This document shows positions 18,196 to 27,054 of a stretch of DNA of 64,000 bases, piece after piece. Source of the stretch: Burkholderiales bacterium (GTDB lineage Bacteria; Pseudomonadota; Gammaproteobacteria; Burkholderiales; Burkholderiaceae_C); assembly GCA_017307855.1 (NCBI GenBank), contig JAFKGD010000007.1, positions 62,001-126,000 of the forward strand. Reading direction: 5' to 3'. Positions within the stretch are counted from its first letter, which is position 1. The number at the start of each line of letters is the position of its first letter. The notes under the pieces are model-generated. The model ran no database searches, had not been told where the DNA came from, and saw nothing but the letters and a program-made list of their open reading frames with translations. The position numbers and the translations under genes are program-made.

Positions 18196-19557
18196 ATGCG
18201 CAGCTTTGTGATGCCAAAGATGGCCATCAGCATGCCTTTGGCCGTACTCGCGGTCTGCCTGCTGGTCATCATCAACGAAACCGGATATAGCCGATCCACG
18301 GCGGCCGTGGCCGACATGGCGCGCGCCCAGCAAACACGAGCCGGGCTGTCGTCGCTGCTGCAGTACATGCTCGACGCCGAGACCAGCCAGCGGGGCTTCC
18401 TGTTGACCGGCGATGTCCGCTATCTCGAGCCCTACGAGCGCGTCAGCGACGAGATCTCGCGCACGCTGCAGGCGCTGCGCAGCAACTACCTGGACAACCC
18501 ATCGGATCTGGATGAGTACTCCCGCCTGACACGCCACATCGAACGGAAGATGTCCGAGATCGACGTCACGGTTCGACTGCGCCGCGAAGGCAACGAGGAC
18601 GCCTGGAAGTTCGTGGTGACGACCGATGTCGGCCAGGAGCAGATGGAGCAGGTTCGCAGCCAGGCGCAGAAGCTCATCGAGTCGAGTGCACGCAGGATCG
18701 ATGTGGCCCAAGAGCAGATCGCCCGCGCGCTGAGGCTCTCGCGCGTGGGTATCGCATTGGTGGCCCTGGCCGGCCTGCTGGCGTTCTACCTGTATTTGCG
18801 GCAGAGCACGGCGCTGGCGCTCGCGGGCGAGCGCGAACAGAGCGCGCTCGAGTCGGAGCGCTTGCGACTCGAGGCCGAAGTGCGGGAACGCACGGCCACG
18901 CTGGCCGAACTGGCCACCCACCTGCAGCAGGTGCGGGAGAGCGAGCGCGGCCATCTGGCGCGCGAACTGCATGACGAGCTGGGCGCCCTGCTTACGGCGG
19001 CCAAGCTGGATGTGGCGCGCCTCAAGTCCCGCTTGGGCGACTCGCCGGACGCCACCCAGCGGCTGCAGCATCTGACCGAACTGCTCAACAGCGGCATCGC
19101 GCTCAAGCGCCGCATCATCGAGGACCTACGGCCATCGTCCCTGTCCAATCTCGGCCTCGTGCCTTCGCTCGAGATCCTGGGCCGCGAGTTCGCGCAGCGA
19201 TCGGGGCTCGACATCGAAACCGTGCTGGAGCCTGTCGAACTGGAAGAAAACGACCAACTCACCGTGTACCGGCTGGTCCAGGAGTCGCTCACCAACATCG
19301 GCAAGTATGCGCAGGCCACCGAGGTGGGTATCGCTCTCAAGGACTACAGCAGTCACGTGACGGTGGAGGTGAGCGACAACGGCAAGGGATTCGACGTCTC
19401 GCGGGTGGTGGCGGGCTCGCACGGGCTGGCTGGCATGCGCCACCGGGTCGAGGCCGCTGGCGGCCGTCTGACGATCACGTCGGTCATCGGCCAGGGCACG
19501 CGCATCAGCGCCACCTTGCCCAGCCGCACGTCGCCGCGCACTGCGGCCGATACCTGA
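18196..19557 (+). CDS. CHASE3-domain sensor histidine kinase (HisKA_3 type)
   Basis: A 453-residue membrane kinase. TM1 (about 9-26) and TM2 (about 184-201) flank a periplasmic CHASE3 domain with its typical segment AETSQRGFLLTGD near residues 61-73. A coiled-coil linker leads to the HisKA_3 domain with phospho-acceptor His259 (ARELHDELGALL), then a HATPase domain with the N-box near QESLTNIGKYAQA and the DNGKGFD motif. HisKA_3 kinases partner with NarL-type regulators, matching the divergent gene. The CHASE3 ligand is unknown. Confidence 0.93.
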   Translation: MRSFVMPKMAISMPLAVLAVCLLVIINETGYSRSTAAVADMARAQQTRAGLSSLLQYMLDAETSQRGFLLTGDVRYLEPYERVSDEISRTLQALRSNYLDNPSDLDEYSRLTRHIERKMSEIDVTVRLRREGNEDAWKFVVTTDVGQEQMEQVRSQAQKLIESSARRIDVAQEQIARALRLSRVGIALVALAGLLAFYLYLRQSTALALAGEREQSALESERLRLEAEVRERTATLAELATHLQQVRESERGHLARELHDELGALLTAAKLDVARLKSRLGDSPDATQRLQHLTELLNSGIALKRRIIEDLRPSSLSNLGLVPSLEILGREFAQRSGLDIETVLEPVELEENDQLTVYRLVQESLTNIGKYAQATEVGIALKDYSSHVTVEVSDNGKGFDVSRVVAGSHGLAGMRHRVEAAGGRLTITSVIGQGTRISATLPSRTSPRTAADT

Positions 19558-19725
19558 CCGGCCCGATCGGCAAAGCCCGCCGTCAGCGCGCGCCTACATC
19601 ACCGGCTGCCCAGCGCCGACATGGCGCAGCGACTGCCACCGATGCCGACGGTACCGGTCTCACTCCACACTGAGCCCAGGCGCTTCGAGGGGAAGCCGCC
19701 GCAACGCTCCAGAGGAGTCCGGGTC

Positions 19726-19887
19726 ATGCTGCATTACGCCGTCGTTTTTCTTGTCATCGCACTGATCGCCGCGCTGTTCGGTTTCGGTGGCATTGCTGCC
19801 GGTGCCGTGGGCATTGCCAAGATCCTCTTTTTCCTGTTTCTCATCATGGCGGTCGTCAGCTTCGTGCTGAGCCTCATGAAGCGCTGA
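19726..19887 (+). CDS. DUF1328 (YtjA/UPF0391) small membrane protein
   Basis: A 53-residue membrane protein with two hydrophobic helices separated by a short glycine-rich turn ([15 protein letters not shown]). It begins [16 protein letters not shown], as in the UPF0391 family, and AGAGGAG lies about 8 nt before the ATG. The function of the family is unknown, and it is often listed with stress-induced envelope proteins. It starts a run of small envelope genes downstream of the sensor kinase. Confidence 0.88.
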   Translation: MLHYAVVFLVIALIAALFGFGGIAAGAVGIAKILFFLFLIMAVVSFVLSLMKR

Positions 19888-19941
19888 CACTGCAGTTGCA
19901 CGAAAGCCGCGCGAGAGACACTGCACGAAAGGAATACCACC

Positions 19942-20226
19942 ATGGCAGCACGCCAGGCTCAGGCCACCACCTCTCACATTCATGAATTGCGGCATTCGGC
20001 CGAGCAGGCCATCGACGCAACCCGTCATCTGGCCACCGATGCCGTTCGCTACGCCGGAGAATCGTTGGGCGAGGCGCGCGAGCAGGTGCGTCGCTCCGTG
20101 TCCGAAGGCACCGATTCGGCCAGTCGATTGATCTCTGAGCAACCGGTGAAGTCCGTGCTGATCGCCGCTGCCACCGGCGCGGTCATCACTGCGCTGGCCA
20201 TGTCCCTCGGTTCGCGTCGCCATTGA
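19942..20226 (+). CDS. ElaB/YqjD/DUF883-like membrane-anchored protein
   Basis: A 94-residue protein with a long amphipathic helix (about residues 10-65) and a single C-terminal membrane helix (about 70-88), ending SLGSRRH. This is the layout of ElaB/YqjD (DUF883) proteins, which sit in the inner membrane with the N-terminus in the cytoplasm and have been linked to ribosome binding in stationary phase. It lies 54 nt after the DUF1328 gene and 87 nt before a BON lipoprotein gene. Confidence 0.72.
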   Translation: MAARQAQATTSHIHELRHSAEQAIDATRHLATDAVRYAGESLGEAREQVRRSVSEGTDSASRLISEQPVKSVLIAAATGAVITALAMSLGSRRH

Positions 20227-20313
20227 TTTACCCCGGCCTGGAAGCCCAAAGCGACCAGGCTTTTTCCAACCAGCAAGAACGCAGTTTCCGTTTTAACCAC
20301 CAGGAGAATGAAG

Positions 20314-20634
20314 ATGAAGAAAAGCATGCAAACACTGGTCCTCGCCGCTGCCGCAGGCCTGGCCGTGCTGACCACCACCGGCTGTGCAGTCGTGCGCGAC
20401 CAGCAGTCTGTCGGTGCGTATGTCGACGACGCGACCATCACGGCCGCCATCAAGACGCGCTTTGTGGAAAGCAAGGCCGTTGACGCCGGTGCTGTCAAGG
20501 TCGAAACGCTCAACGGCACGGTCCAGCTCTCGGGCTTCGCCAAGAATGCCACCGAGAAGTCGCAGGCAGAGCAGTTGGCCCGTGGCGTGAAGGGTGTGCG
20601 CGCTGTGCAGAACAACCTCACGATCCGTAGCTGA
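20314..20634 (+). CDS. BON-domain lipoprotein
   Basis: A 106-residue lipoprotein with a lipobox (TTTGC, Cys about residue 24) and one BON domain (about residues 40-105, with VKVETLNGTVQLSGFAKN). BON domains bind phospholipid membranes, and OsmY-type proteins are induced by osmotic stress. The ATG at 20314, not the one at 20308, is chosen because AGGAG at 20302-20306 then has normal spacing. It is convergent with a second BON protein across a perfect terminator. Confidence 0.88.
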   Translation: MKKSMQTLVLAAAAGLAVLTTTGCAVVRDQQSVGAYVDDATITAAIKTRFVESKAVDAGAVKVETLNGTVQLSGFAKNATEKSQAEQLARGVKGVRAVQNNLTIRS

Positions 20635-20677
20635 TGACATGCGGGGCGGCTCCGGCCGCTTCGCTTTTCAGACACAT

Positions 20678-20710
20678 GAACGAAAGCCCCGCCATGCGGG
20701 GCTTTCGTTC
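20678..20710. terminator. Bidirectional intrinsic terminator between two BON genes
   Basis: A perfect 15-bp stem (20678-20692 with 20696-20710) closes a 3-nt loop. The stem has AA/TT-rich feet, so it can work for either strand. It lies between the convergent BON genes ending at 20634 and 20724. Confidence 0.85.
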
Positions 20711-20723
20711 GTTGAGGTCGTCT

Positions 20724-21182
20724 TCAGCTGCTGCGCACGACAAGCTGATTGTTGACCGAGTTGACGCCTTTCACGCCCAGAGCGATGTCAGAGGCCCGTC
20801 GGCGGGCGGTTTCGTTCGGCGCGGGCCCCTGCAGGGTGACGACGCCGCCTTTGGTGTCGACGTCCACACGGATGGCACTCAGATCGGGATCGCGCGCCAG
20901 GCCCGCTGACACAGCCGCAGTGATGGCTGTGTCATCCAGGGCGGCAGCGGCCTTCTGACCGGCATCTCGCGCGGCATCCGCCGCTGATGCCATCGAATTG
21001 CGGGCGTCCTGCGCGCCTTCGCGTGCAACCTGTTCTGTCTTCTCGACTGCGCCATCGACCTTCTGACCCACGGATGTCTCCTGTTGGGATCTGTCGCACG
21101 CGGCCAGGGCCAGGCTGGCCGCTGCAAGGGCGGCCACGCAGGCCGCCCGCCGTCCATTTCCACCATAGCGAACTATTGGCAT
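20724..21182 (-). CDS. BON-domain lipoprotein, larger paralogue
   Basis: A 152-residue predicted lipoprotein: a signal peptide with lipobox LAAC (Cys near residue 29), then an Ala-rich helical region (about 40-80) and one BON domain (about 85-150, with IRVDVDTKGGVVTLQGPAPN). The ATG at 21182 has AAGGAG 8 nt upstream. It shares its C-terminal fold with the convergent neighbour, so the pair may have arisen by duplication. It is divergent from the SulP gene. Envelope-stress involvement is inferred from the family. Confidence 0.85.
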   Translation of the reverse strand: MPIVRYGGNGRRAACVAALAAASLALAACDRSQQETSVGQKVDGAVEKTEQVAREGAQDARNSMASAADAARDAGQKAAAALDDTAITAAVSAGLARDPDLSAIRVDVDTKGGVVTLQGPAPNETARRRASDIALGVKGVNSVNNQLVVRSS

Positions 21183-21339
21183 GTCGGTTCTCCTTCGTGA
21201 TGACTGGAAGCGATCGGGAGGTCCGCTCACGGACGCTCTTTGTCCAATCTACGAAGTCGGATCGGGCAGTGCCATCAGAGGCTGCCGATGGTGGTGTAGG
21301 ACATCCGCCACGCAGCGCATCGGCGTAACATCGCGCCCC

Positions 21340-23007
21340 ATGCGTTCACTGCTGCGCCGTTGTCTCCCCTGCCTTTCCTGGCCCCGCCCCGATGCAGCGC
21401 TGCTGCGCAACGAAATGACCGCAGGGCTGACCGTGGCCATGGTCGTTGTCCCGCAATCGGTGGCTTATGCCACTTTGGCAGGGATGCCGCTGGTCACGGG
21501 CATCTACGCGGCTTTCCTGCCTGCGTTGGTCGCGCTGCTGTTCAGTGCTTCGCCTCGCCTCTCCGTGGGACCCACGGCGCTGTCGAGTCTCCTGGTCGGG
21601 GCCTCGCTCACCGGACTGGCGGCGCCCGGCGAAGCACGCTGGATCGAGTTGGCGGTCTGGCTGGCCCTGCTGTCGGGGATCATGCAGCTAATGCTGGGCG
21701 CGCTGCGTTTCGGCTGGTTGCTGAACCTCGTGAGCTCGCCCGTGCTGATGGGCTTCACACAGGCGGCCACGGTGCTGATCATCGCGTCCCAGATGCCCTC
21801 GCTGATCGGCGCAAGCGGGTCGCTGCAATCATGGCTGGCCGCACCCGCGATCGACTGGCATGCCGCCGCGTTCGGCCTCGGATCACTGGCGCTGCTGGTG
21901 GGTGGGCGCCGCTGGCTGCCGCGGCTGCCGATGGTGCTTCTCGTGGTGATCGGCTCGGCGCTGCTGGCATGGATCTCGAAGTTCGAGGCCGGCGGCGGAC
22001 CCGTGGTCGGTTACCTGCCGTCGGGACTGCCTTCGCTTCACCTGCCGGGAGCGATCGACCTGGCCACACTGGGCATGCTGGTCGTGCCGGCCTTCGTGAT
22101 CACGCTGGTCAGCTTCCTCGAAACGGCTTCCAGCGCGAAGGTCGAGAACCTGCAAACCCGCAAGCCCTGGAACGAGAACCAGGACCTGATCGCCCAGGGG
22201 CTGGCCAAGCTGTCGGCAGGCTTTTCGGGCACCTTCCCCACCAGCTCGTCGTTTTCGCGCTCGGCGCTCAATCTGTACGCGGGTGCCAAGACAGGCTGGG
22301 CCACGCTTTTCACGGTGGTGCTGGTGCTGCTGGTGCTGCTGTGGCTGATGCCGCTGTTGCACCACGTGCCGCTGGCCGTGCTGGCGGCCGTAGTCATCGC
22401 GGCGGTCAGCGGACTGATCCGGCCGTCGGCGTTCGTGCGCATCTGGAAGGTTTCGCGCGTGGAAGCTTCCACCGCACTGGTGACGGTCGCCGTCACGCTG
22501 ATGACCGCACCGCGCATCTACTGGGGCGTGGCCACGGGCGTGGTGCTGGGCCTGGCACATTTTCTCTACCAGCGGCTGCATCCGCGAATCATCGAGGTGG
22601 GACTGCACGGCGACGGCACGCTGCGCGACCGCAACCTCTGGCAGTTGCCGCCACTGGCACCGCGCACCTTCGCGTTGCGCATGGATGATGGACTCGACTT
22701 CGCGACCGCCGCGGCGTTGGAGCGGCACATCAACGACCACCTCGCGCTGCACCCCGAGGTGCATCAGGTCTGCCTGTTCGCGCAACCGATCAACCGCATC
22801 GACACGACTGGCGTTGAAATCTTCGGCCAACTGCGCATGAGCCTGCTGGCCCGCAGTATCGACCTGCATGTGTGCGGCCTGAAGCTGCCGGTGGAGACCG
22901 CGTTGCAGCGCGCCGGACAATTGCCGGCCGGCGAATCCTGGCCCCGGTTGCACCTGCACCGCACCGAAGCCGAAGCCCTGGCCGCGATGGCTCGTACACC
23001 GGACTGA
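21340..23007 (+). CDS. SulP/SLC26 family anion transporter with STAS domain
   Basis: A 555-residue inner-membrane transporter with about 10-14 membrane segments and a C-terminal STAS domain (about residues 440-545). SulP signatures are seen early: AGLTVAMVVVPQSVAYATLA (about 28-47) and SVGPTALSSLL. Members carry sulfate, bicarbonate or carboxylates; the substrate cannot be assigned here. The start at 21340 is chosen because it gives a short cytoplasmic N-terminus before the first helix. It is divergent from the BON protein and convergent with a DUF429 gene. Confidence 0.9.
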   Translation: MRSLLRRCLPCLSWPRPDAALLRNEMTAGLTVAMVVVPQSVAYATLAGMPLVTGIYAAFLPALVALLFSASPRLSVGPTALSSLLVGASLTGLAAPGEARWIELAVWLALLSGIMQLMLGALRFGWLLNLVSSPVLMGFTQAATVLIIASQMPSLIGASGSLQSWLAAPAIDWHAAAFGLGSLALLVGGRRWLPRLPMVLLVVIGSALLAWISKFEAGGGPVVGYLPSGLPSLHLPGAIDLATLGMLVVPAFVITLVSFLETASSAKVENLQTRKPWNENQDLIAQGLAKLSAGFSGTFPTSSSFSRSALNLYAGAKTGWATLFTVVLVLLVLLWLMPLLHHVPLAVLAAVVIAAVSGLIRPSAFVRIWKVSRVEASTALVTVAVTLMTAPRIYWGVATGVVLGLAHFLYQRLHPRIIEVGLHGDGTLRDRNLWQLPPLAPRTFALRMDDGLDFATAAALERHINDHLALHPEVHQVCLFAQPINRIDTTGVEIFGQLRMSLLARSIDLHVCGLKLPVETALQRAGQLPAGESWPRLHLHRTEAEALAAMARTPD

Positions 23008-23031
23008 AGACCGGAGCGCCAGCGCGGTGGC

Positions 23032-23850
23032 TCAGGCCGTGACGATCCAGCCCTCCAGCGGGTCGGTTTGCGCCGGCAGGCCCCAGCGGGCATCACCCTG
23101 TGCGTGGCGGCCGGCGGCCCAGGCCGCCTGCACCATGCACAGCACGGCGTCGAGACTGTCGCCCGTGCCGTCGGCGACCACCGTATCCTGCTGCCCCGGA
23201 CTGAGCTTCAGGCGAAGGCCCAGTCGGGTGCGGCCGACTTCGAGTGCGTGCAGCAGGTCCTTGCGGGCCACGAGCCGCTCGGGCGTCTGTGCCGTACGGT
23301 CATCGCTCTTGTAGCTGCGTCGGCCAATGAGCTCGCGCGCCAGCAGTCCGGGATAAGATTCCAGAGCCACACGCGCGGGATCACCCTCATGCAGGCCGGG
23401 CAGGTGGACGCCAGCCGCCAGCAGCCGAGGCACGCCAGCGTGCAGCATGTAAGCCACGGGCGGGTTGACCCATTTCATCGATGGACTCGCGCCCGCCGGG
23501 CCATCGGTGGCGCGGTGGGCGAACTTGGCCCCTGCCGGCCGCGCATCACAGAACCCCGCGAAGGCATCGCGTATCTGTGGCCGCCCCAGCGATGCATAGT
23601 GGACCATGCAGTCGGCCCAGTCCGTCGGCCAGCCCAGCGTGTGCACCAACTCGCGCGGCAGACCGAACGGAAAGTCGCAACCGCACACCCAGGGGCCGGG
23701 GGTCTGCAACCACGCCGCCCAATCGTCCAGGGTCGGCAGGCGCAGCAGGCGATCGAGGACCACCCGGCCACCGGCCTGCCGGCCCAGCGCGATGACGATT
23801 GGCTTGCGCGGCGAGGGGCTGCTGGAGAAATCGCAGCCCGCGATCAGCAC
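23032..23850 (-). CDS. DUF429 family protein
   Basis: A 272-residue soluble protein of the DUF429 family, whose fold resembles an RNase H-like ATPase. The N-terminal acidic residue in GCDFSSSP, the segment CGCDFPFGLPREL, and a later WVNPPVAYML stretch are visible. No signal peptide or membrane helix. Function is unknown; the family has been suggested to have nuclease-like or nucleotide activity. It lies 19 nt downstream of the BLUF gene on the same strand and may be read with folE and BLUF. Confidence 0.75.
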   Translation of the reverse strand: MLIAGCDFSSSPSPRKPIVIALGRQAGGRVVLDRLLRLPTLDDWAAWLQTPGPWVCGCDFPFGLPRELVHTLGWPTDWADCMVHYASLGRPQIRDAFAGFCDARPAGAKFAHRATDGPAGASPSMKWVNPPVAYMLHAGVPRLLAAGVHLPGLHEGDPARVALESYPGLLARELIGRRSYKSDDRTAQTPERLVARKDLLHALEVGRTRLGLRLKLSPGQQDTVVADGTGDSLDAVLCMVQAAWAAGRHAQGDARWGLPAQTDPLEGWIVTA

Positions 23851-23869
23851 GGAAGAATGGCCGCGGCGC

Positions 23870-24292
23870 TCACGCGCGGCCGATGATGGACGCCGTGGCC
23901 ATCAGCTCCTCAAGCAGCGCCAGCGAGACGCGACCGGACACCGAGTACGGGTCGAGTTCCGGCTTCTCCGAGTATTTGAGCAGGATGGACGTGTTCAGCT
24001 TGGACAGGTTGACCTGCCCCATCGTCCAGCCGCCGAAGCGCCGTTCGGAGATTTCTTCGAACAGCAGCAACTCGACGTCCTTGTGGCGCGGGTCCTGCTG
24101 GATATGGCCGTAGAGCTCGCTCACGGCGCGGCGTCCACCCTCGATGGCCTGCAGGAAGATGCCGCCGCCGTAGCAGAGGATGCCCGTGATGCCCGTGGCC
24201 GGGTTGTGCTGCCGCGAGGCAGTGACAATATTTTCGATCACCTCGGCTCGCGCATCGACGGCGCGGCTGGCGTAGAGCAGGCGGACCAGCAT
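23870..24292 (-). CDS. BLUF-domain blue-light photoreceptor
   Basis: A 140-residue stand-alone BLUF protein binding FAD and sensing blue light. All photocycle residues are present: Tyr7 (LLYAS), Asn30 (NPATGITG), Gln48 (FLQAIEGG), and Trp89/Met91 (FGGWTMG). After the domain (about residues 1-95) there is only a short helical tail, as in BlrB-type proteins, so signalling must act through a partner. It starts 9 nt after the folE stop on the same strand, so it is likely co-transcribed. The output partner is not evident. Confidence 0.93.
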   Translation of the reverse strand: MLVRLLYASRAVDARAEVIENIVTASRQHNPATGITGILCYGGGIFLQAIEGGRRAVSELYGHIQQDPRHKDVELLLFEEISERRFGGWTMGQVNLSKLNTSILLKYSEKPELDPYSVSGRVSLALLEELMATASIIGRA

Positions 24293-24301
24293 GGCGCGAC
24301 C

Positions 24302-25042
24302 TCAGTTCTTGTTGGGGATGAGAGCCAGGAATTCGCGGCGCAGCGCCGGGTCCTTCAGGAAGACACCCCGCATGACCGAGTTGATCATCTTGCTGTCCAT
24401 GTCCTTCACGCCGCGCCAGGCCATGCAGTAGTGGCTGGCTTCCATGACGATGGCCAGGCCGTCGGGCTGTGTCTTTTCCATGATCAGGTCGGCCAGCTGG
24501 ACCACGGCCTCTTCCTGGATTTGCGGCCGGCCCATCACCCATTCGGCCAGGCGCGCGTACTTCGACAGGCCGATGACGTTGGTGTGCTCGTTGGGCATGA
24601 CGCCAATCCACAGTTTGCCGATCACCGGGCAGAAGTGATGGCTGCACGCACTGCGTACCGTGATCGGGCCGACGATCATCAGCTCGTTCAGGTGCTCTGC
24701 ATTGGGAAACTCGGTGATGCTCGGACCCTTCACGTAGCGGCCACGGAAAACTTCGTTGACGTACATCTTGGCCACGCGGCGCGCGGTGTCGGCCGTGTTG
24801 TGGTCGCCAGCGGTGTCGATCACCATGCTGTCGAGCACGCCCTGCATCTTCGACTCGACCTCGTCGAGCAGCTTTTCCAGCTCGCCCGGCTCGATGAACT
24901 CGGCAATGTTGTCGTTGGCGTTGAAGCGCCGGCGCGCGGCCACCAGCCGCTCGCGGATCTTCACGGAGACGGGGGTTCCCTCGCCGTCGTCGGCGGCCGT
25001 GCTGGATGGCTTCATGGCAGAGTCGTCGGCTTTCCTCAACAT
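24302..25042 (-). CDS. folE: GTP cyclohydrolase I
   Basis: A 246-residue cytosolic zinc enzyme that converts GTP to 7,8-dihydroneopterin triphosphate, the first step of folate and pterin synthesis. The zinc and active-site residues are visible in ACSHHFCPVIGK (about residues 131-142) and in SHYCMAWRGVKD (about 201-212). The start shown has no clear ribosome site; an in-frame ATG 27 nt later is possible. It sits directly upstream of a BLUF photoreceptor. NudB, the next pterin enzyme, is encoded 2 kb away on the same strand. Confidence 0.95.
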   Translation of the reverse strand: MLRKADDSAMKPSSTAADDGEGTPVSVKIRERLVAARRRFNANDNIAEFIEPGELEKLLDEVESKMQGVLDSMVIDTAGDHNTADTARRVAKMYVNEVFRGRYVKGPSITEFPNAEHLNELMIVGPITVRSACSHHFCPVIGKLWIGVMPNEHTNVIGLSKYARLAEWVMGRPQIQEEAVVQLADLIMEKTQPDGLAIVMEASHYCMAWRGVKDMDSKMINSVMRGVFLKDPALRREFLALIPNKN

Positions 25043-25107
25043 CCGCGGATGGTAGCAGCAGGGGCCATTCCCTGCGGGCCGATGGGCCGCCCCCGCCCGA
25101 CCGGCGG

Positions 25108-26328
25108 TCAGTACTTTTTCCCGATGACCCAGAGCCCGGCACGCATCAGCATCAGGGCCACGCCATCCAGCAAGCGTTGCACCCTTGGCCGTGCTTCGTA
25201 CGCCTGCGACTGCAGCTGCTGGCCGCCATTCTCGATGGCCACGTACAGGCGCCCACGCAGTTCGGCGGCGAAACCACGGTCTTCCACCACGACGTTGGCT
25301 TCGCGCGCCAGCAGCAGGCTCAACGGGTCGAGGTTCGACGATCCCACGGTGGCCCAGTGGCCGTCGACCACCGCCACCTTGGCATGCAGGAAGCTGGCCG
25401 AATACTCATGGATCTCGACGCCCGCGTTCAGCAGCGCGCCGTACACCGTGCGCGCGGCGTGGTATTGCATGAAATATTCGTATCGGCCCTGCAGCAGCAG
25501 CACCACGCGCACGCCGCGCCGCGCCGCGTGCACCAGCGCATGGCGCAGGCGGCGACCCGGCAGGAAGTAGGCGTTGGCAATGATGATTTCGCGATGCGCC
25601 GTGCCGATGGCACGCAGGTAGGCTTTCTCGATCACCGTACGGTGCCGGAAGTTGTCGCGCAGCAGCAGCGCGGCGCGCAGGCCGGCCAGCGGGATGGCGC
25701 CGCGCCCCTCGGCGCGCGCCGCTTCGCGCGAGCGACGCAGGTTTTTCACGGCGGCGCCGAAGTTGGCCCGGCGCATCTGATGCATCACGTCGATCTGGCG
25801 CCACTGATGCTCCATGGCATCGTGCGCGCCGTCCACCAATGGACCGCGCACACGCACGGCGAAGTCGAAGCGCGGCGAACTCAATGCACCGTGGTTAGGG
25901 TCATGGAAATCGTCGAGCACGTTGATGCCGCCGCAGAACAGCACCTCGCCATCGATCAGGCACAGCTTGCGGTGCATGCGGCGCCAGCGGCGCGGAATCA
26001 GCAGTTCGAGCGTGGGCGTGGGCGAAAACACGCGCCAGGCCACGCCCGCCGCATCGAATTGCGACTGCCATTGCGGGGGCAGTTCGCCCGTTCCCACCCC
26101 ATCGACAACCAGCCGCACCGCCACGCCGCGCCGGGCGGCCCGGACCAGCGCGAGGGCCACGTCGGCACCGCTGCCGGTGGTGTCGAAGATGTAGGTTTCG
26201 AGCCGGATGTCCACGCGCGCCGAATCGCAGGCCTCGATCAGCGCCGCGAAGTACGGCTGGCTGCCCTCCAGCAGCGCGACATCGTGGCCGCGACGCAGGG
26301 CATGCAGTTGCTGGCGCGTCTTCCCCAT
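25108..26328 (-). CDS. clsB: Cardiolipin synthase B (phospholipase D superfamily)
   Basis: A 406-residue phospholipid-modifying enzyme. Two HKD motifs are visible: His119/Lys121/Asp126 (MHRKLCLID) and His315/Lys317/Asp322 (LHAKVAVVD), each followed by the typical GG/SSN stretch. ClsB is active at the inner membrane without N-terminal helices. It starts 3 nt after an endonuclease/exonuclease/phosphatase-family gene, the ybhP-clsB type of pairing, and is the last gene of the fmdB-aspS-nudB operon. Confidence 0.95.
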   Translation of the reverse strand: MGKTRQQLHALRRGHDVALLEGSQPYFAALIEACDSARVDIRLETYIFDTTGSGADVALALVRAARRGVAVRLVVDGVGTGELPPQWQSQFDAAGVAWRVFSPTPTLELLIPRRWRRMHRKLCLIDGEVLFCGGINVLDDFHDPNHGALSSPRFDFAVRVRGPLVDGAHDAMEHQWRQIDVMHQMRRANFGAAVKNLRRSREAARAEGRGAIPLAGLRAALLLRDNFRHRTVIEKAYLRAIGTAHREIIIANAYFLPGRRLRHALVHAARRGVRVVLLLQGRYEYFMQYHAARTVYGALLNAGVEIHEYSASFLHAKVAVVDGHWATVGSSNLDPLSLLLAREANVVVEDRGFAAELRGRLYVAIENGGQQLQSQAYEARPRVQRLLDGVALMLMRAGLWVIGKKY

Positions 26329-26331
26329 CGG

Positions 26332-27054
26332 TCAATAGGCGAGATCGACGATCAGCGGCAGGTGATCGGACATCCTCCACCAGATGCGCCCGTGCGGCAC
26401 ATGCTGGCCCACGGGCCGCAGGCCGCGCGCGAAGACGTGGTCGAGCTGCACAAGCGGCAGGCGCGACGGATAGGTGGGTGTGCGCACCGAATCCATCGAC
26501 CTCAGGCCGCTGGCTTCGAGCATGCGCCGCATGAGCGGGCTCCAGCCGTTGAAATCGCCCGCCACCACCAGCGGCGCATCGACTGGCACTTCGCGCTCGA
26601 CGAACCGGCACAGTTGCGCAACCTGCCGCACCCGGCTGGCCGGCACCAGTCCGAGGTGCACCACAATGACGTGGACCGCCATGCCATCGACCTGGACATG
26701 CGCGTGCAACAGCCCCCGCTGCTCGAAGCGATGGTCGGACATGTCCTCGTGCTGGTGTCCGATCACCGGCCAGCGCGAGAGCATGGCGTTGCCGTGCTCG
26801 CCATGCTTCGTGATGGCGTTCGTCCGGTAGATGGACTCGTAGCCCTCAGGCGCGAGGAACTCGGCTTGCGGCATTTCGGGCCAGCTGCGGAAGTGGCGCG
26901 CCGCCTGACGGTTGAGCTTGCGCACCTCCTGCAGGCAGACGATGTCGGCGTCCAGTTGCTCGACGGCATGGCCGAGGTTGTGGATCTCCAGCCGGCGCCC
27001 CAGGCCCTGGACGCCCTTGTGGATGTTGTAGGTGACGATGCGAAGCTGGCTCAC
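26332..27054 (-). CDS. Endonuclease/exonuclease/phosphatase (EEP) family protein, YbhP-like
   Basis: A 240-residue metal-dependent hydrolase of the EEP fold. Motifs run in order: TYNIHKG (about 7-13), CLQEVRK (about 42-48), VHLGLV, GDFNGW (about 158-163) and the terminal MSDHLPL. Family members hydrolyse nucleic acids, phosphoinositides or lipids; with clsB next door a lipid-linked role is possible. The GTG at 27054 is chosen because it overlaps the nudB stop by 4 nt; an ATG at 27063 is an alternative. It precedes clsB by 3 nt. Confidence 0.85.
   Translation of the reverse strand: MSQLRIVTYNIHKGVQGLGRRLEIHNLGHAVEQLDADIVCLQEVRKLNRQAARHFRSWPEMPQAEFLAPEGYESIYRTNAITKHGEHGNAMLSRWPVIGHQHEDMSDHRFEQRGLLHAHVQVDGMAVHVIVVHLGLVPASRVRQVAQLCRFVEREVPVDAPLVVAGDFNGWSPLMRRMLEASGLRSMDSVRTPTYPSRLPLVQLDHVFARGLRPVGQHVPHGRIWWRMSDHLPLIVDLAY

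Noticed and set aside
21360-22688. A 442-codon frame overlapping the SulP gene on the same strand
   Set aside because: A shifted frame of the transporter with Arg/Gly/Ala-rich translation and no family likeness.
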